From NCBI GenBank assembly GCA_027487555.1, contig JAIYDI010000032.1:71249-120097 (forward strand): a DNA stretch of 48,849 bases. Reading direction: 5' to 3'. The position numbers and the translations under genes were made by a program. The notes under the pieces were generated by a model, which saw nothing but the letters and a program-made list of their open reading frames with translations, ran no database searches and was not told where the DNA came from. Origin of the DNA: Hyphomicrobiales bacterium (GTDB taxonomy: Bacteria > Pseudomonadota > Alphaproteobacteria > Rhizobiales > Devosiaceae). Of this stretch, positions 35,597 to 44,034 are shown piece after piece. The first letter of the stretch is position 1, and every line of letters starts with the position of its first letter.

Positions 35597-35707
35597 ATGT
35601 TGGATGGTGGGGCATCGGGGTGGGTGACCCGCCCAAGTGGGGCATTTGCCCCACTGTTGCACCCAGTCCTCCCCCGCCCGCAAAACCTCGTGCACGCGCC
35701 GCACTAG
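35597..35707 (+). CDS. Small open frame (36 codons) ahead of the HlyD gene, uncertain
   Basis: ATG 35597 with AGGAGGG eight bases upstream, ending at 35707, 28 bases before the HlyD gene. The product starts MLDGGASGWVTRPSGAF and is rich in Pro and Gly. It covers the repeated GTGGGGCA operator-like elements, so its frame may be fortuitous. It could be a leader peptide for the export genes or a second small peptide of the system. Confidence 0.35.
   Translation: MLDGGASGWVTRPSGAFAPLLHPVLPRPQNLVHAPH
35607..35654. promoter_or_regulatory. Candidate activator sites: palindrome plus half-site
   Basis: GTGGGGCATTTGCCCCAC at 35637-35654 is a perfect 18-base palindrome. An exact half, GTGGGGCA, occurs at 35607-35614, 30 bases away, about three helical turns. 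The palindrome lies about 155 bases before the predicted sigma-54 transcript start, the usual range of an upstream activator sequence, and also upstream of the rightward HlyD gene. Confidence 0.62.
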
Positions 35708-35735
35708 AGTCTGTGCGCGCACCGGAGCGAAGGTC

Positions 35736-36887
35736 ATGACGGCGCACTTTTCTCACACGATGGTGGCCCTTTCCAACGACCGCCCGCGGCAGGTCCACCT
35801 CGTCTGGGCCGCTGCGGCAGTCGGCATTGCTGCCTGGTCGATCTGGTTCTTCACGGCGCCGCTGACGCTCTATGCCTCTTCGCAGTCTGCTCATGTCGAG
35901 GCGCTTGGCGCCGCCCACGCCATCGACGTGCCGATGGCAGGCGAGCTGCTGTCGCTCCGCGCTGCTCTCGGGTTGGCCGTGCAGCCAGGCGATGTCATCG
36001 CTGAGCTGGACGCGACGGAGGAGCGACTTCGGTTGGCGGAAGCGCAGGCTGCTCTGTCTGGGCTGGAATCCAAGTTTGAGCACCTGGGCCGCCAGATCGA
36101 GGCCCGGCAGTCGCAGCAGCAGAATGAACTGGCTTCGGCCGAAGCCGCAGCAGCGGTCGCCGAAACCCACAATGACGAAGCCATCGCCGCGCTCGAGTTT
36201 GCCCGCGGTCGCTCCGAGCGGCTCGGACAGCTGGCCAAGGCTGGTGGCACATCGGCTGCTGACGTACTCAAGGCCACCGCCGATGTCGACTTGCTCACGG
36301 CAACGCAGAAAGGCTGGGTATCCGAAGTCCTGCGGATTCGCCTCGATGCACATGCCCGTGACGCGCAAGCCGTCGCGGAGATCGAGGGACTGAGCAATGA
36401 TCGCGCGGCGATTGCGGCCGATATCGATACCGCCAAGACCACCATCGCGCTGACCGAGCGGGAAGTGGCGCGGCATATCATTCGCGCGCCCATTGCGGGG
36501 CGTATCGGCGACGTCGGCAGCCTGAGGCCGGGCGGTTTCGTGGCCATCGGCGAACGACTCGCCACCATCGTGCCCGATGGCGTGGTGATCATTGCGGCGA
36601 CCTTTGCCCCGTCCGAGGCCCTCGGCCGCATCCGCTTGGGCCAGCCTGCCACGTTTCATCTCGATGGCGTCGGCCTGCATGACGTCCAGGCGGTTCCTGC
36701 CACAGTGTCCGCGGTCGCAAGCGAGGTGCGCGACAACGCCATCCGCGTCGAGCTCACCATGGACCGAGGCATCCCCGGTGTCGCGGCACTACAGCACGGC
36801 CAACCCGGTGCGCTCGAGATCGCGGTGGAAGACACGACGCCTGCCGGCCTCATTATGCGCGTCACCGGTCTGGTTGTCGGGCGATGA
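35736..36887 (+). CDS. HlyD/membrane-fusion-type export adaptor
   Basis: A 383-residue periplasmic adaptor protein. A single N-terminal membrane helix (VHLVWAAAAVGIAAWSIWFF) is followed by a lipoyl/barrel-sandwich half (VPMAGELLSLRAALGLAVQPGD in parts: VPMAGELLSLRA and VQPGDVIAELDATEERL), an extended coiled coil (about residues 100-230, Ala/Glu/Gln rich) and the second half ending in RAPIAGRIGDVG. Such adaptors join ABC exporters to an outer-membrane channel. ATG 35736 follows GGAG and GAAGG; a longer non-ATG frame start at 35637 is unlikely. It overlaps the peptidase-ABC gene by ATGA (36884-36887). Confidence 0.88.
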   Translation: MTAHFSHTMVALSNDRPRQVHLVWAAAAVGIAAWSIWFFTAPLTLYASSQSAHVEALGAAHAIDVPMAGELLSLRAALGLAVQPGDVIAELDATEERLRLAEAQAALSGLESKFEHLGRQIEARQSQQQNELASAEAAAAVAETHNDEAIAALEFARGRSERLGQLAKAGGTSAADVLKATADVDLLTATQKGWVSEVLRIRLDAHARDAQAVAEIEGLSNDRAAIAADIDTAKTTIALTEREVARHIIRAPIAGRIGDVGSLRPGGFVAIGERLATIVPDGVVIIAATFAPSEALGRIRLGQPATFHLDGVGLHDVQAVPATVSAVASEVRDNAIRVELTMDRGIPGVAALQHGQPGALEIAVEDTTPAGLIMRVTGLVVGR

Positions 36888-39559
36888 GCGCGTTTGCTTC
36901 CACCCGACGCTGGTTCGCGCCGGAAGTTGTGCAGACGTCGAGCATGGACTGCGGCCCGGCGACACTCAAATGCGTGCTTGAGGGGTTTCGCATTCCGGTA
37001 AGCTATGGCCGCCTGCGCGAGGCCTGCCAGACCGGCATCGACGGCACCTCGATCGACACGCTCGAAGAGGTCGCCAATCGCCTCGGCGTCAGCGCCACGC
37101 AGTCGCTCCTGCCGGTCGACCATTTGTTCCTCGAACGCCAGACGGTCTTCCCCGCAATCGTCGTCGTGCGGCTCGGCGATGGCGCCACTCATTTCGTAGT
37201 GGTCTGGAGCCGGCATGGCGAATGGCTGCAGGTTATGGACCCCAGCCTTGGCCGTCGCTGGGTCAAGGCTGCGGCGCTCGCCAACGACCTCTTGCGCCAT
37301 GAGGCCAGCGTGCCGGCCGCAGCCTGGCGTGACTGGGCCACATCGGAGAGCTTTCTTGTACCTCTGGCCGAGCGCTTCGCTGGACTTGGCGGCAGCGATG
37401 CGGACTTCGCGCGGCTTGTCGCTATCGCCACTGCCGACCCGGGCTGGTATCCGCTCGCGGCACTCGACGCGACCATCCGCATGGCGGGCAACCTGCTCGA
37501 TGCCGGCGGGCTGGTTGCCGGCGACGAGGGGCTGCGTATCGTCGAAACATTGTTTCAGCGCACTGTCGCCAGCCCCGACGACATCTACGCCATCCTGCCA
37601 CCGGACTGCTGGCTGGTGGCGCCGGATCCGGAGAGCGCCGCCCTCGGGGAGCGCCGAGTGCTGGTCAAGGGCGCCGTCCTGGTCCGCGTAGCGGGTCGCG
37701 CCAAGCCGCCGGCCGAGGTACCAGACGACCTGCCGCTGCCGCCCGAACTTGCCGCTGCCCTCGCGGAGAAAGCGCCGCGTCCGTTTTCAGTTTTGCTGAA
37801 GCTGCTGCTTGCCGACGGCCTGCTATCGCCACTCGCCCTTCTAGGCGCCATCGGTCTCGCCAGTCTGTTGATGATCATCGAGGTGCTTGGCCTGCGGGCA
37901 TTGGTGGATGTCGGCGGGCTGCTCTCGCCCGGCGCACAGCGGATGGGCGGGGCCGCGGCACTGCTGTTGCTCATGTCGGCGGCACTCGCCATCCGGCTCG
38001 GCGTTGTGCGCGAAGCCTTGCGGATGGGGCGGGCCGTGGAACTGCGCCTCCGTATGGCGCTGCTCGACAAACTGCCGCGCCTCAGCGATCGCTACTTCCA
38101 GAGCCGACCGATCTCCGACATGGCCGATCGCAGCCATTCGCTGCATCTCAGTCGCGCCGTGCCGGGCATGGGCGTGCACTTTGTCCAGACCATTGCCGAA
38201 CTCTGCCTGATGCTCGGCGGCATCGCGCTGATCGATACTCACACCGCCCTGCTCGGTGTGATCGTCGTCGGCTTGCTGATGGGCCTTGCCTGGCTGCTGC
38301 AGCCGCTGGTCAGCGAGGCCGACCTGCGGGTGCGCAGTCATTCCGGAGCACTGCATGGCTTTTCGCTGGATGCGTTGCTCGGCGCCGTTCCGGTCCGTGT
38401 CCATCGCGCCCAGCGAGCAGTCCGCCGGCGGCACGAAGGCCTGCTGGTCGACTGGGCCCGGGCGCTATTGCGGCTGAGCCGGACCACGCTGCTGATCGAG
38501 AGCCTGCAACAGGCGTTGGCCCTCGGCCTCCTCAGCCTGGTGTTGTTCGAGCATTTCGGGCGTGCAGCCGGCATTGCGGCGTCCGACCTGCTGCTGGTCT
38601 ACTGGTTGCTCAAGCTTCCAGTGGCCGGGCAGGCGCTAATGTTGCTTGCGCACCAGTACCCGGCGCAGCGCAATGTGCTGTTGCGCCTGCTTGAGCCACT
38701 CGCGGCGCCCGACTCCGGCGCAGACGCTTCGTCCCTAGCCCCATTGCGTCCCTCCGCGCCGACCCGCATCGAGATCACCGGTGGCAGCGTCAAGGCGGGC
38801 GGGCACGTCGTTCTCGAAGACATCGATCTCACAATCGAGGCGGGCGAGCATGTGGCCATTGTCGGCCCCTCAGGCGCCGGCAAGTCGTCGCTGCTCGGTC
38901 TGCTGCTCGGCTGGCATAGCCTTGCCGATGGTGAGCTGCTGGTCGACGGCATGTCACTTGAGAATGAAGGGCTGGCCCAGCTACGCCGCCACACCGCCTG
39001 GGTCGATCCTGCGGTGCAACTCTGGAATACTTCGCTCGGCGACAATCTGGCTTTCAGTGCTGAAGCGCCCGAGAGCGCCCCGCTTGCAGCAGCAATGGCG
39101 GCCGCCGACCTCCGCACCGTCGTGCAGCGCCTGCCCGATGGGCTTCGTACATCACTGGGCGAAGGCGGCGGCCTGCTCTCTGGCGGCGAGGGTCAGCGCG
39201 TGCGGCTTGCCCGCGCCATGGCCCAGGAACATGTCAGGCTGGTTCTGCTCGACGAGCCCTTCCGGGGTACAGATCGGGAGCAGCGTCAGCGTCTCCTCGG
39301 AAGTGCGCGACGCCATTGGGCCAGCGCGACACTGCTCTGCGCCACGCACGACATTACCGAGACGCTGAGCTTTGGCCGTGTGCTGGTGATCGAAAACGGC
39401 CGCCTCGTTGAGGACGGCGATCCTGCACGACTGGCCGCAGCGCCGTCGCGCTATGCCGAACTGCTCGAAGCTGAAAAGACCGCCCGGCAAAGCCTCTGGC
39501 AAGGCCGGCACTGGCGCGCCCTCAGGGTGGAGGATGGCCGTGTCCGAGATGACTGCTGA
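36884..39559 (+). CDS. Peptidase-containing ABC exporter (C39 domain + permease + ATPase)
   Basis: An 891-residue bacteriocin-type exporter. The N-terminal C39 cysteine peptidase domain has the oxyanion Gln17, nucleophile Cys23 in QTSSMDCGPATLKC, His103 in THFVVVW and Asp119 in VMDPSLG, so it looks active and should cut a leader after GG. About 150 residues without a known motif follow, then six membrane helices (from about residue 300) and an ATPase domain with GPSGAGKSS, LSGGEGQRVRLARAM and VLLDEPFRG. The long linker between peptidase and permease resembles NHLP/NHLM-type transporters. It overlaps the HlyD and second ABC genes, forming one export operon. Confidence 0.9.
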   Translation: MSAFASTRRWFAPEVVQTSSMDCGPATLKCVLEGFRIPVSYGRLREACQTGIDGTSIDTLEEVANRLGVSATQSLLPVDHLFLERQTVFPAIVVVRLGDGATHFVVVWSRHGEWLQVMDPSLGRRWVKAAALANDLLRHEASVPAAAWRDWATSESFLVPLAERFAGLGGSDADFARLVAIATADPGWYPLAALDATIRMAGNLLDAGGLVAGDEGLRIVETLFQRTVASPDDIYAILPPDCWLVAPDPESAALGERRVLVKGAVLVRVAGRAKPPAEVPDDLPLPPELAAALAEKAPRPFSVLLKLLLADGLLSPLALLGAIGLASLLMIIEVLGLRALVDVGGLLSPGAQRMGGAAALLLLMSAALAIRLGVVREALRMGRAVELRLRMALLDKLPRLSDRYFQSRPISDMADRSHSLHLSRAVPGMGVHFVQTIAELCLMLGGIALIDTHTALLGVIVVGLLMGLAWLLQPLVSEADLRVRSHSGALHGFSLDALLGAVPVRVHRAQRAVRRRHEGLLVDWARALLRLSRTTLLIESLQQALALGLLSLVLFEHFGRAAGIAASDLLLVYWLLKLPVAGQALMLLAHQYPAQRNVLLRLLEPLAAPDSGADASSLAPLRPSAPTRIEITGGSVKAGGHVVLEDIDLTIEAGEHVAIVGPSGAGKSSLLGLLLGWHSLADGELLVDGMSLENEGLAQLRRHTAWVDPAVQLWNTSLGDNLAFSAEAPESAPLAAAMAAADLRTVVQRLPDGLRTSLGEGGGLLSGGEGQRVRLARAMAQEHVRLVLLDEPFRGTDREQRQRLLGSARRHWASATLLCATHDITETLSFGRVLVIENGRLVEDGDPARLAAAPSRYAELLEAEKTARQSLWQGRHWRALRVEDGRVRDDC

Positions 39560-41738
39560 CAGTGTCACCGTCGCCGACGCGTATCCGGCCACCGAGGTTC
39601 GGGCACGTCATCGCCCCGGTCCGGACGACGGGCTGGTGAGCCTCACATGGCCGCTGCAGCGGCTGGGTGATGGCCTCGCGGCGCTGGCATCGGCAACGGC
39701 GCTGCACGCTGATGCAAGGCTGCCGAGCGTTCCCGCCAGCGTGCTCACGGGTGCGAGCGACGCATTGGAGCATTGGCTCGACTGGGCGAGCGGCATGCTT
39801 GCCCTCGAGGTCGAGGAAATCGAGGCCGGCGTCGCCGATCTCGGCGCGCTCCTCGCAGTTGCCTACCCTGCTATCGTCCAGGTTCGCGGCGTCCGGGGGC
39901 CGATGTTTGTGCTGGTCGTCGCACGTAGTGGCAACGACCTTATCGTGCTGGCGCCCGACCTGCGGCGCCGACGCCTGCCAATTGCCACGCTCGAGCAGAA
40001 GCTCACCGCGCCCCATGCCGCGCCGCTGCAGCGCGAGATCGACAAGCTGCTCGATGTCGCCGGGGTGAACGTCAGACGCCGCCCGTCCGTCAGCTCGGCG
40101 ATGGCGCGTGCGCGGCTAGGGGCTACGCCGGTCAATGGTATCTGGGTCCTTCGGCGCCCGCCCTCCGCGCCCTTTGTTGCTCAACTCAGGGCCCTGCGGC
40201 TGCCGCTGCGACTGGCCGGCGTGACTGCCCTCATGGTCGCCCTCTATGGCCTTGAGATCTTTGCCTGGGGCATCATCGGCGGCAGCATTCTGGCGGGCAG
40301 GCTCGATTTAGGTGCCCTGGCAGCCTGGTCGCTGCTGCTGGTGTCGATGGTGCCGTTACGCGCCGCCGCCGGCTGGCTCAATGCCCGGATGGCGGCGGAC
40401 TTCGGCAGCCTGCTCAAGGGGCGATTGTTGGCCGGGGCCCTGCGGCTCGATCCGGAAGTCACCCGCCGGCAAGGCGCTGGCCACCTCCTTGCCAGAGTTA
40501 TGGAGTCGCAGGCTTTCGAGGCACTGGCGATTGCCGGCGGTCTCTCTGCAGCGGTCGCCGTTATCGAGCTCGGCTTTGCCTTCTGGCTGCTGGCGAGCGG
40601 CGCAGGCGGCGCGCTCCTCGTGGCGCTGCTGGCTCTTTGGACGATACTGGCGGTTGCCCTCGGTCTCCGCTTTTTCCGCCGCCTCGACAGATGGACCGGC
40701 AAGCGGCTCGATCTCACCCATGGGCTCATCGAGCGCATGGTTGGCCATCGCACCATCCTTGCACAGGAGCGCGCTGCGCATCGCGACGAGATGGGGCGCG
40801 ACATGAGTGGCTACCTAGCCACCTCGGTCGGTGTCGACAGCGCCGCCCTGCCGTTCGTTGCCGGCATTCCCGCTGGATGGCTGGCGCTTGCCATTGCAGG
40901 ACTGTTACTCGTCGTCTTGCCCGGCGTGCCCGATCCGACCCTCCTCGCCATCGCGCTGGGCGGTATTCTGTTTGCCGGCCGCGCACTTGGAAGTGTTGCC
41001 ACCAGCCTAGCCGCACTCGGCCGCGCGGTGATCGCCTGGCGCGAGATTGCGCCGATGTTCAAGGCCGCCGCCGAAGTCGAACCAACGCCGCCGTTCCTGC
41101 CGCCCTCGGCCTTCCGAGAGGGAAGCGCCAGCGCCGTGCCGCTGATGGAGGCGTCTGGCGTCTCGTTCAGCTATGGCGTCCGACCGGTGCTCGACGCTGC
41201 CGACCTCGTCATCCATTCTGGCGAACGCGTGTTGCTGGAAGGGGCCTCAGGTGGCGGCAAGTCGACGCTGGCCTCGCTTCTGGTGGGCATTCGCACCCCA
41301 GACTCCGGCCAGGTGCTGTTGCGCGGGCACGATCGCCTTACGCTGGGCGCCAGCTGGCACCAGTTCGCCACCGAAGCCCCGCAGTTTCACGAGAACCACA
41401 TTCTTTCTGGCAGTCTGGGATTTAATCTGCTGCTGGGCCGGCGTTGGCCGGCGACGGCGGATGACCTCGCAGACGCACGCCAGATCTGCGACGAACTTGG
41501 GCTCGGCCACTTGATCGACCGCATGCCGGGCGGGCTCAATCAGATGGTGGGCGAAACCGGCTGGCAGCTCTCTCACGGCGAGCGCAGCCGGATTTTTCTG
41601 GCGCGCGCGCTGCTGCAGGATGCCGAACTGACCATCCTCGACGAGAGCTTTGCCGCGCTCGACCCCGAAAGCCTGCGCCTCTGCCTCGACTGCGCCTTCC
41701 GCCGCGCCCGCACCCTGCTGGTCATCGCCCATCCCTAG
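39534..41738 (+). CDS. ABC exporter with degenerate C39-like N-terminus
   Basis: A 734-residue partner of the peptidase-ABC protein. About 150 N-terminal residues follow a C39-like pattern (PAIVQVRG...FVLVVARSGNDLIVLAPDLRRRRL, in parts: PAIVQVRG and FVLVVARSGNDLIVLAPDL) but contain no Cys or active-site His: the THF of the active enzyme is replaced by PMF. It is therefore probably a catalytically dead peptidase domain that still binds leaders. Six membrane helices follow, then an ATPase with GASGGGKSTL, a variant signature LSHGERSRIFLARAL and LTILDESFAAL. The start may be ATG 39534, GTG 39540 or ATG 39549; GGAGG at 39528-39532 fits the GTG best. The overlap with the upstream gene suggests a heterodimeric transporter. 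Confidence 0.85.
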   Translation: MAVSEMTADSVTVADAYPATEVRARHRPGPDDGLVSLTWPLQRLGDGLAALASATALHADARLPSVPASVLTGASDALEHWLDWASGMLALEVEEIEAGVADLGALLAVAYPAIVQVRGVRGPMFVLVVARSGNDLIVLAPDLRRRRLPIATLEQKLTAPHAAPLQREIDKLLDVAGVNVRRRPSVSSAMARARLGATPVNGIWVLRRPPSAPFVAQLRALRLPLRLAGVTALMVALYGLEIFAWGIIGGSILAGRLDLGALAAWSLLLVSMVPLRAAAGWLNARMAADFGSLLKGRLLAGALRLDPEVTRRQGAGHLLARVMESQAFEALAIAGGLSAAVAVIELGFAFWLLASGAGGALLVALLALWTILAVALGLRFFRRLDRWTGKRLDLTHGLIERMVGHRTILAQERAAHRDEMGRDMSGYLATSVGVDSAALPFVAGIPAGWLALAIAGLLLVVLPGVPDPTLLAIALGGILFAGRALGSVATSLAALGRAVIAWREIAPMFKAAAEVEPTPPFLPPSAFREGSASAVPLMEASGVSFSYGVRPVLDAADLVIHSGERVLLEGASGGGKSTLASLLVGIRTPDSGQVLLRGHDRLTLGASWHQFATEAPQFHENHILSGSLGFNLLLGRRWPATADDLADARQICDELGLGHLIDRMPGGLNQMVGETGWQLSHGERSRIFLARALLQDAELTILDESFAALDPESLRLCLDCAFRRARTLLVIAHP

Positions 41739-41756
41739 TCGTCTATTCGAGCGCGC

Positions 41757-41815
41757 AGTCCGCTTTGGGCCAGCAGCTGCCATTGCCTTGGGTCCGCTTC
41801 GCGCCAGAAGCAGCC
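41757..41815. repeat. REP-like palindromic repeats, copies 2 and 3
   Basis: Two neighbouring elements, AGTCCGCTTTGGGCC-GCAGCTGCC (41757-41782) and GGTCCGCTTCGCGCC-AGAAGCAGCC (from 41789). They share the GTCCGCTTYGSGCC core with the elements at 30505 and 43739 and fill the gap between the second and third ABC genes. Confidence 0.6.
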
Positions 41816-41891
41816 GCAGCTACCGGAGAACCTGTTTGCAGTGTCGGAGTGGCGTTGTACCCATACAGTAGCTGGCTGGGAGGGCGCCAAC

Positions 41892-43739
41892 ATGTTCCGT
41901 AGAGTCTTGCGGCTCGGCATCACCATCAACTGGATGCGCATCGTGCCGATCCTTGCCTGCACGGCGTTGGCCGCTGCCCTACCAGTCGGACTTCCCTTGC
42001 TTCTCGGTAGCATCATCGATGCATCACTCCGCGGAGCCGGGCTGGTTGAGGTGCTGCCGCTATTGGGGTTGGTCGCTACCCTTGCCATCGCCTCGGCGCT
42101 GGCCGAAGTCGTGGCCAACACCCTGGGCGCGCGCATCGGCTACGGCCTCTCTTGGCAACTGGCCCGACGCCTCTATGCCGAGGTGCTGCGCATGCCGCTG
42201 CTCAGCTATTCGACCATCAATCCAGGCGTGCTGAACAGCCGACTGACCAATGACATGCGGCTCGTTGATCCGCTGTTCAGCACTGTGCCGCTCGCGACAG
42301 TCCATGGCTGGGTCGGACTGGCGGCAGTCGCCATTGCGTTGGCCACTATCAACGCGTGGTTCCTTGCCGCCTTCGCCCTGGTGCCCCTGGCGTTGTGGGC
42401 GGTGCGGTTCGCCGAGGGGCAGATTAACGCAACGATCAAGCAGGCCTACGAGGTCAATGCGGCTGCTGCGGCGCAGGTCGAAAGCACAACCAGCGGCGAC
42501 GCAGTAAGCCTGGTGCGGCAGGCGGGCGCCACAGCGGCCGAAGAACTGCGCTTTGCCGAAATCGCCGACAAATCGGTCGACCTTGCGGCGAAGATGGACA
42601 GCTGGCGGGCGCTGATTGGCATCGCCTACAGGGTGTGCTTCGACCTGATCACCGTGACGTTTCTCGCCATTGGCGTTCTGCTGGCGTCGACGGGGCAACT
42701 CTCGATCGGCAGCGTGGTGTCGGCTTTATTCTTTGTCGGCTTGGTGCGCCAACCGCTCGGCGAAGTTGTGGGGCAGCGCTACCCACTGATCCGTGCTGCC
42801 ATGGGATTGGACCGCGTCGAGGCGGTTCTGCAATCGCCAAATACCGGGCTCGCGACAGTGGCGGCGACCGCGGGAACGCGGCCTGCCGCAAGCGATGCGG
42901 TTCTGGAGTTCGACGGGGTGAGCTACACCTATCCGGGTCGCGAGGCGGTGGCGGTGCCGACGCTGTCCGATATTGCTGGCGCCAGCGCCGGCATGAGCGG
43001 TTTTCTCGCCGGAGTCTCGCTGACGCGGCTGGAGAGCGCTGCGGAAAATGGATCTGAGGATCGGCCGGCTCAACTGCTGCACGACATCTCATTCACGGTG
43101 CGGCGTGGCGAAACGGTGGCGATTGCCGGACACTCGGGTGCTGGCAAGTCGACCATCCTCAGCCTTGCCAGTTCGACGATCCGACCAACCGCCGGCAGCG
43201 TTCGGATCGTCGGCGAAGACACGCGCGAGCTGACCGAAGAAGATGCTTGGCGGTCTGTATCATTGGTGAGCCAGGACGTCTACTTACGCGATGCGACGCT
43301 GCGGGAAAACCTAAGCTACGGCCTCGATGACGCAACGGACGACCGAGTTGCCGATGCCTTGCATAGGGCCGGGCTGGATGACCTGCTGCGACAGCTCCCC
43401 GATGGGCTGGGCACCATGGTCGGGCAGCGCGGCAAGCGATTCTCGGGTGGCGAACGGCAGCGTATCGCCATCGCCCGTGCGGTGCTTCGAGATCGACCGC
43501 TACTGATCCTCGACGAAGCGACGTCCCATCTCGACGCCGAACGCGAGGAAGGAATCCTGGATGCCATCGAAGCGATCGCGGCAAACCGGGCTGTGCTGGT
43601 GGTCGCTCACCGGACATCGGCAATTGAGCGTGCTGATCGCGTCATCATGATCGAGCATGGCAGCGTCATCGAGCGCGGCACGCATGCGGAGTTGATCGCA
43701 GCCGGTGGTCGCTACGCCGCCATGCACCGTGCGGCGTAA
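41892..43739 (+). CDS. ABC exporter, permease fused to ATPase (third)
   Basis: A 615-residue ABC half-transporter of the multidrug/lipid/peptide exporter type. Six membrane helices are followed by an ATPase with GHSGAGKST, FSGGERQRIAIARAV and LLILDEATSHLD. A ~40-residue, Ser/Ala/Glu-rich insertion lies between the first ATPase strand (VSYTYPGREA) and LLHDISFTV. ATG 41892 has GGGAGGG seven bases upstream. It has no peptidase domain, so it probably exports the mature peptide, protects the producer (immunity) or supplies a third transporter subunit. Confidence 0.88.
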   Translation: MFRRVLRLGITINWMRIVPILACTALAAALPVGLPLLLGSIIDASLRGAGLVEVLPLLGLVATLAIASALAEVVANTLGARIGYGLSWQLARRLYAEVLRMPLLSYSTINPGVLNSRLTNDMRLVDPLFSTVPLATVHGWVGLAAVAIALATINAWFLAAFALVPLALWAVRFAEGQINATIKQAYEVNAAAAAQVESTTSGDAVSLVRQAGATAAEELRFAEIADKSVDLAAKMDSWRALIGIAYRVCFDLITVTFLAIGVLLASTGQLSIGSVVSALFFVGLVRQPLGEVVGQRYPLIRAAMGLDRVEAVLQSPNTGLATVAATAGTRPAASDAVLEFDGVSYTYPGREAVAVPTLSDIAGASAGMSGFLAGVSLTRLESAAENGSEDRPAQLLHDISFTVRRGETVAIAGHSGAGKSTILSLASSTIRPTAGSVRIVGEDTRELTEEDAWRSVSLVSQDVYLRDATLRENLSYGLDDATDDRVADALHRAGLDDLLRQLPDGLGTMVGQRGKRFSGGERQRIAIARAVLRDRPLLILDEATSHLDAEREEGILDAIEAIAANRAVLVVAHRTSAIERADRVIMIEHGSVIERGTHAELIAAGGRYAAMHRAA

Positions 43740-43772
43740 ATGTCCGCTTCGGGCCAAAAGCGGTCATCCGCA
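43739..43772. repeat. REP-like palindromic repeat, copy 4
   Basis: ATGTCCGCTTCGGGCC-AAAAGCGGTCAT, the most symmetrical member of the family, beginning at the stop of the third ABC gene. Partial fold-back of GTCCGCTT with AAGCGG could also work as a terminator. Confidence 0.6.
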
Positions 43773-43826
43773 GCACCTGTGAAGAGCGCCCCCGTACCAC
43801 TGGAGACCAAGTAGTCCGCTCACGAA

Positions 43827-44034
43827 CTGGTGGTGGAATGAAGCGCCCCAATGCCAAGTGCCAAATAGCCCCTTAGAGAATAGCGCGAACGCATCGCCAA
43901 TTCGGCCCCCGAATTGGCCGTCTCCAGTTGGGTTCGCGCGGCGGTCATGGCGAATAGACGCGAGCTTTCCGGGGGTTGGCCGAGGCACCCACTGGAGACC
44001 ACAAACACCAATAATATCAATGAGTTAATGGCGG
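43827..44034. repeat. Direct repeat, right copy
   Basis: Counterpart of 30107-30314, about 85% identical without gaps. It follows the last export gene and the REP-like element. The similarity ends after TGGCGG, where the left copy continues into the tRNA-Ser fragment. Confidence 0.85.

Noticed and set aside
35255..35707. A 150-codon rightward frame before the HlyD gene
   Set aside because: Its first 340 bases run antisense to the 607-residue protein gene; only the last part with its own ATG at 35597 has a ribosome-binding site, and it is listed separately as uncertain.
33476..43739. Identification as a lasso-peptide, lanthipeptide or radical-SAM RiPP cluster
   Set aside because: No asparagine-synthetase-like cyclase, lanthipeptide synthetase, YcaO or radical SAM CxxxCxxC protein is encoded in the region.
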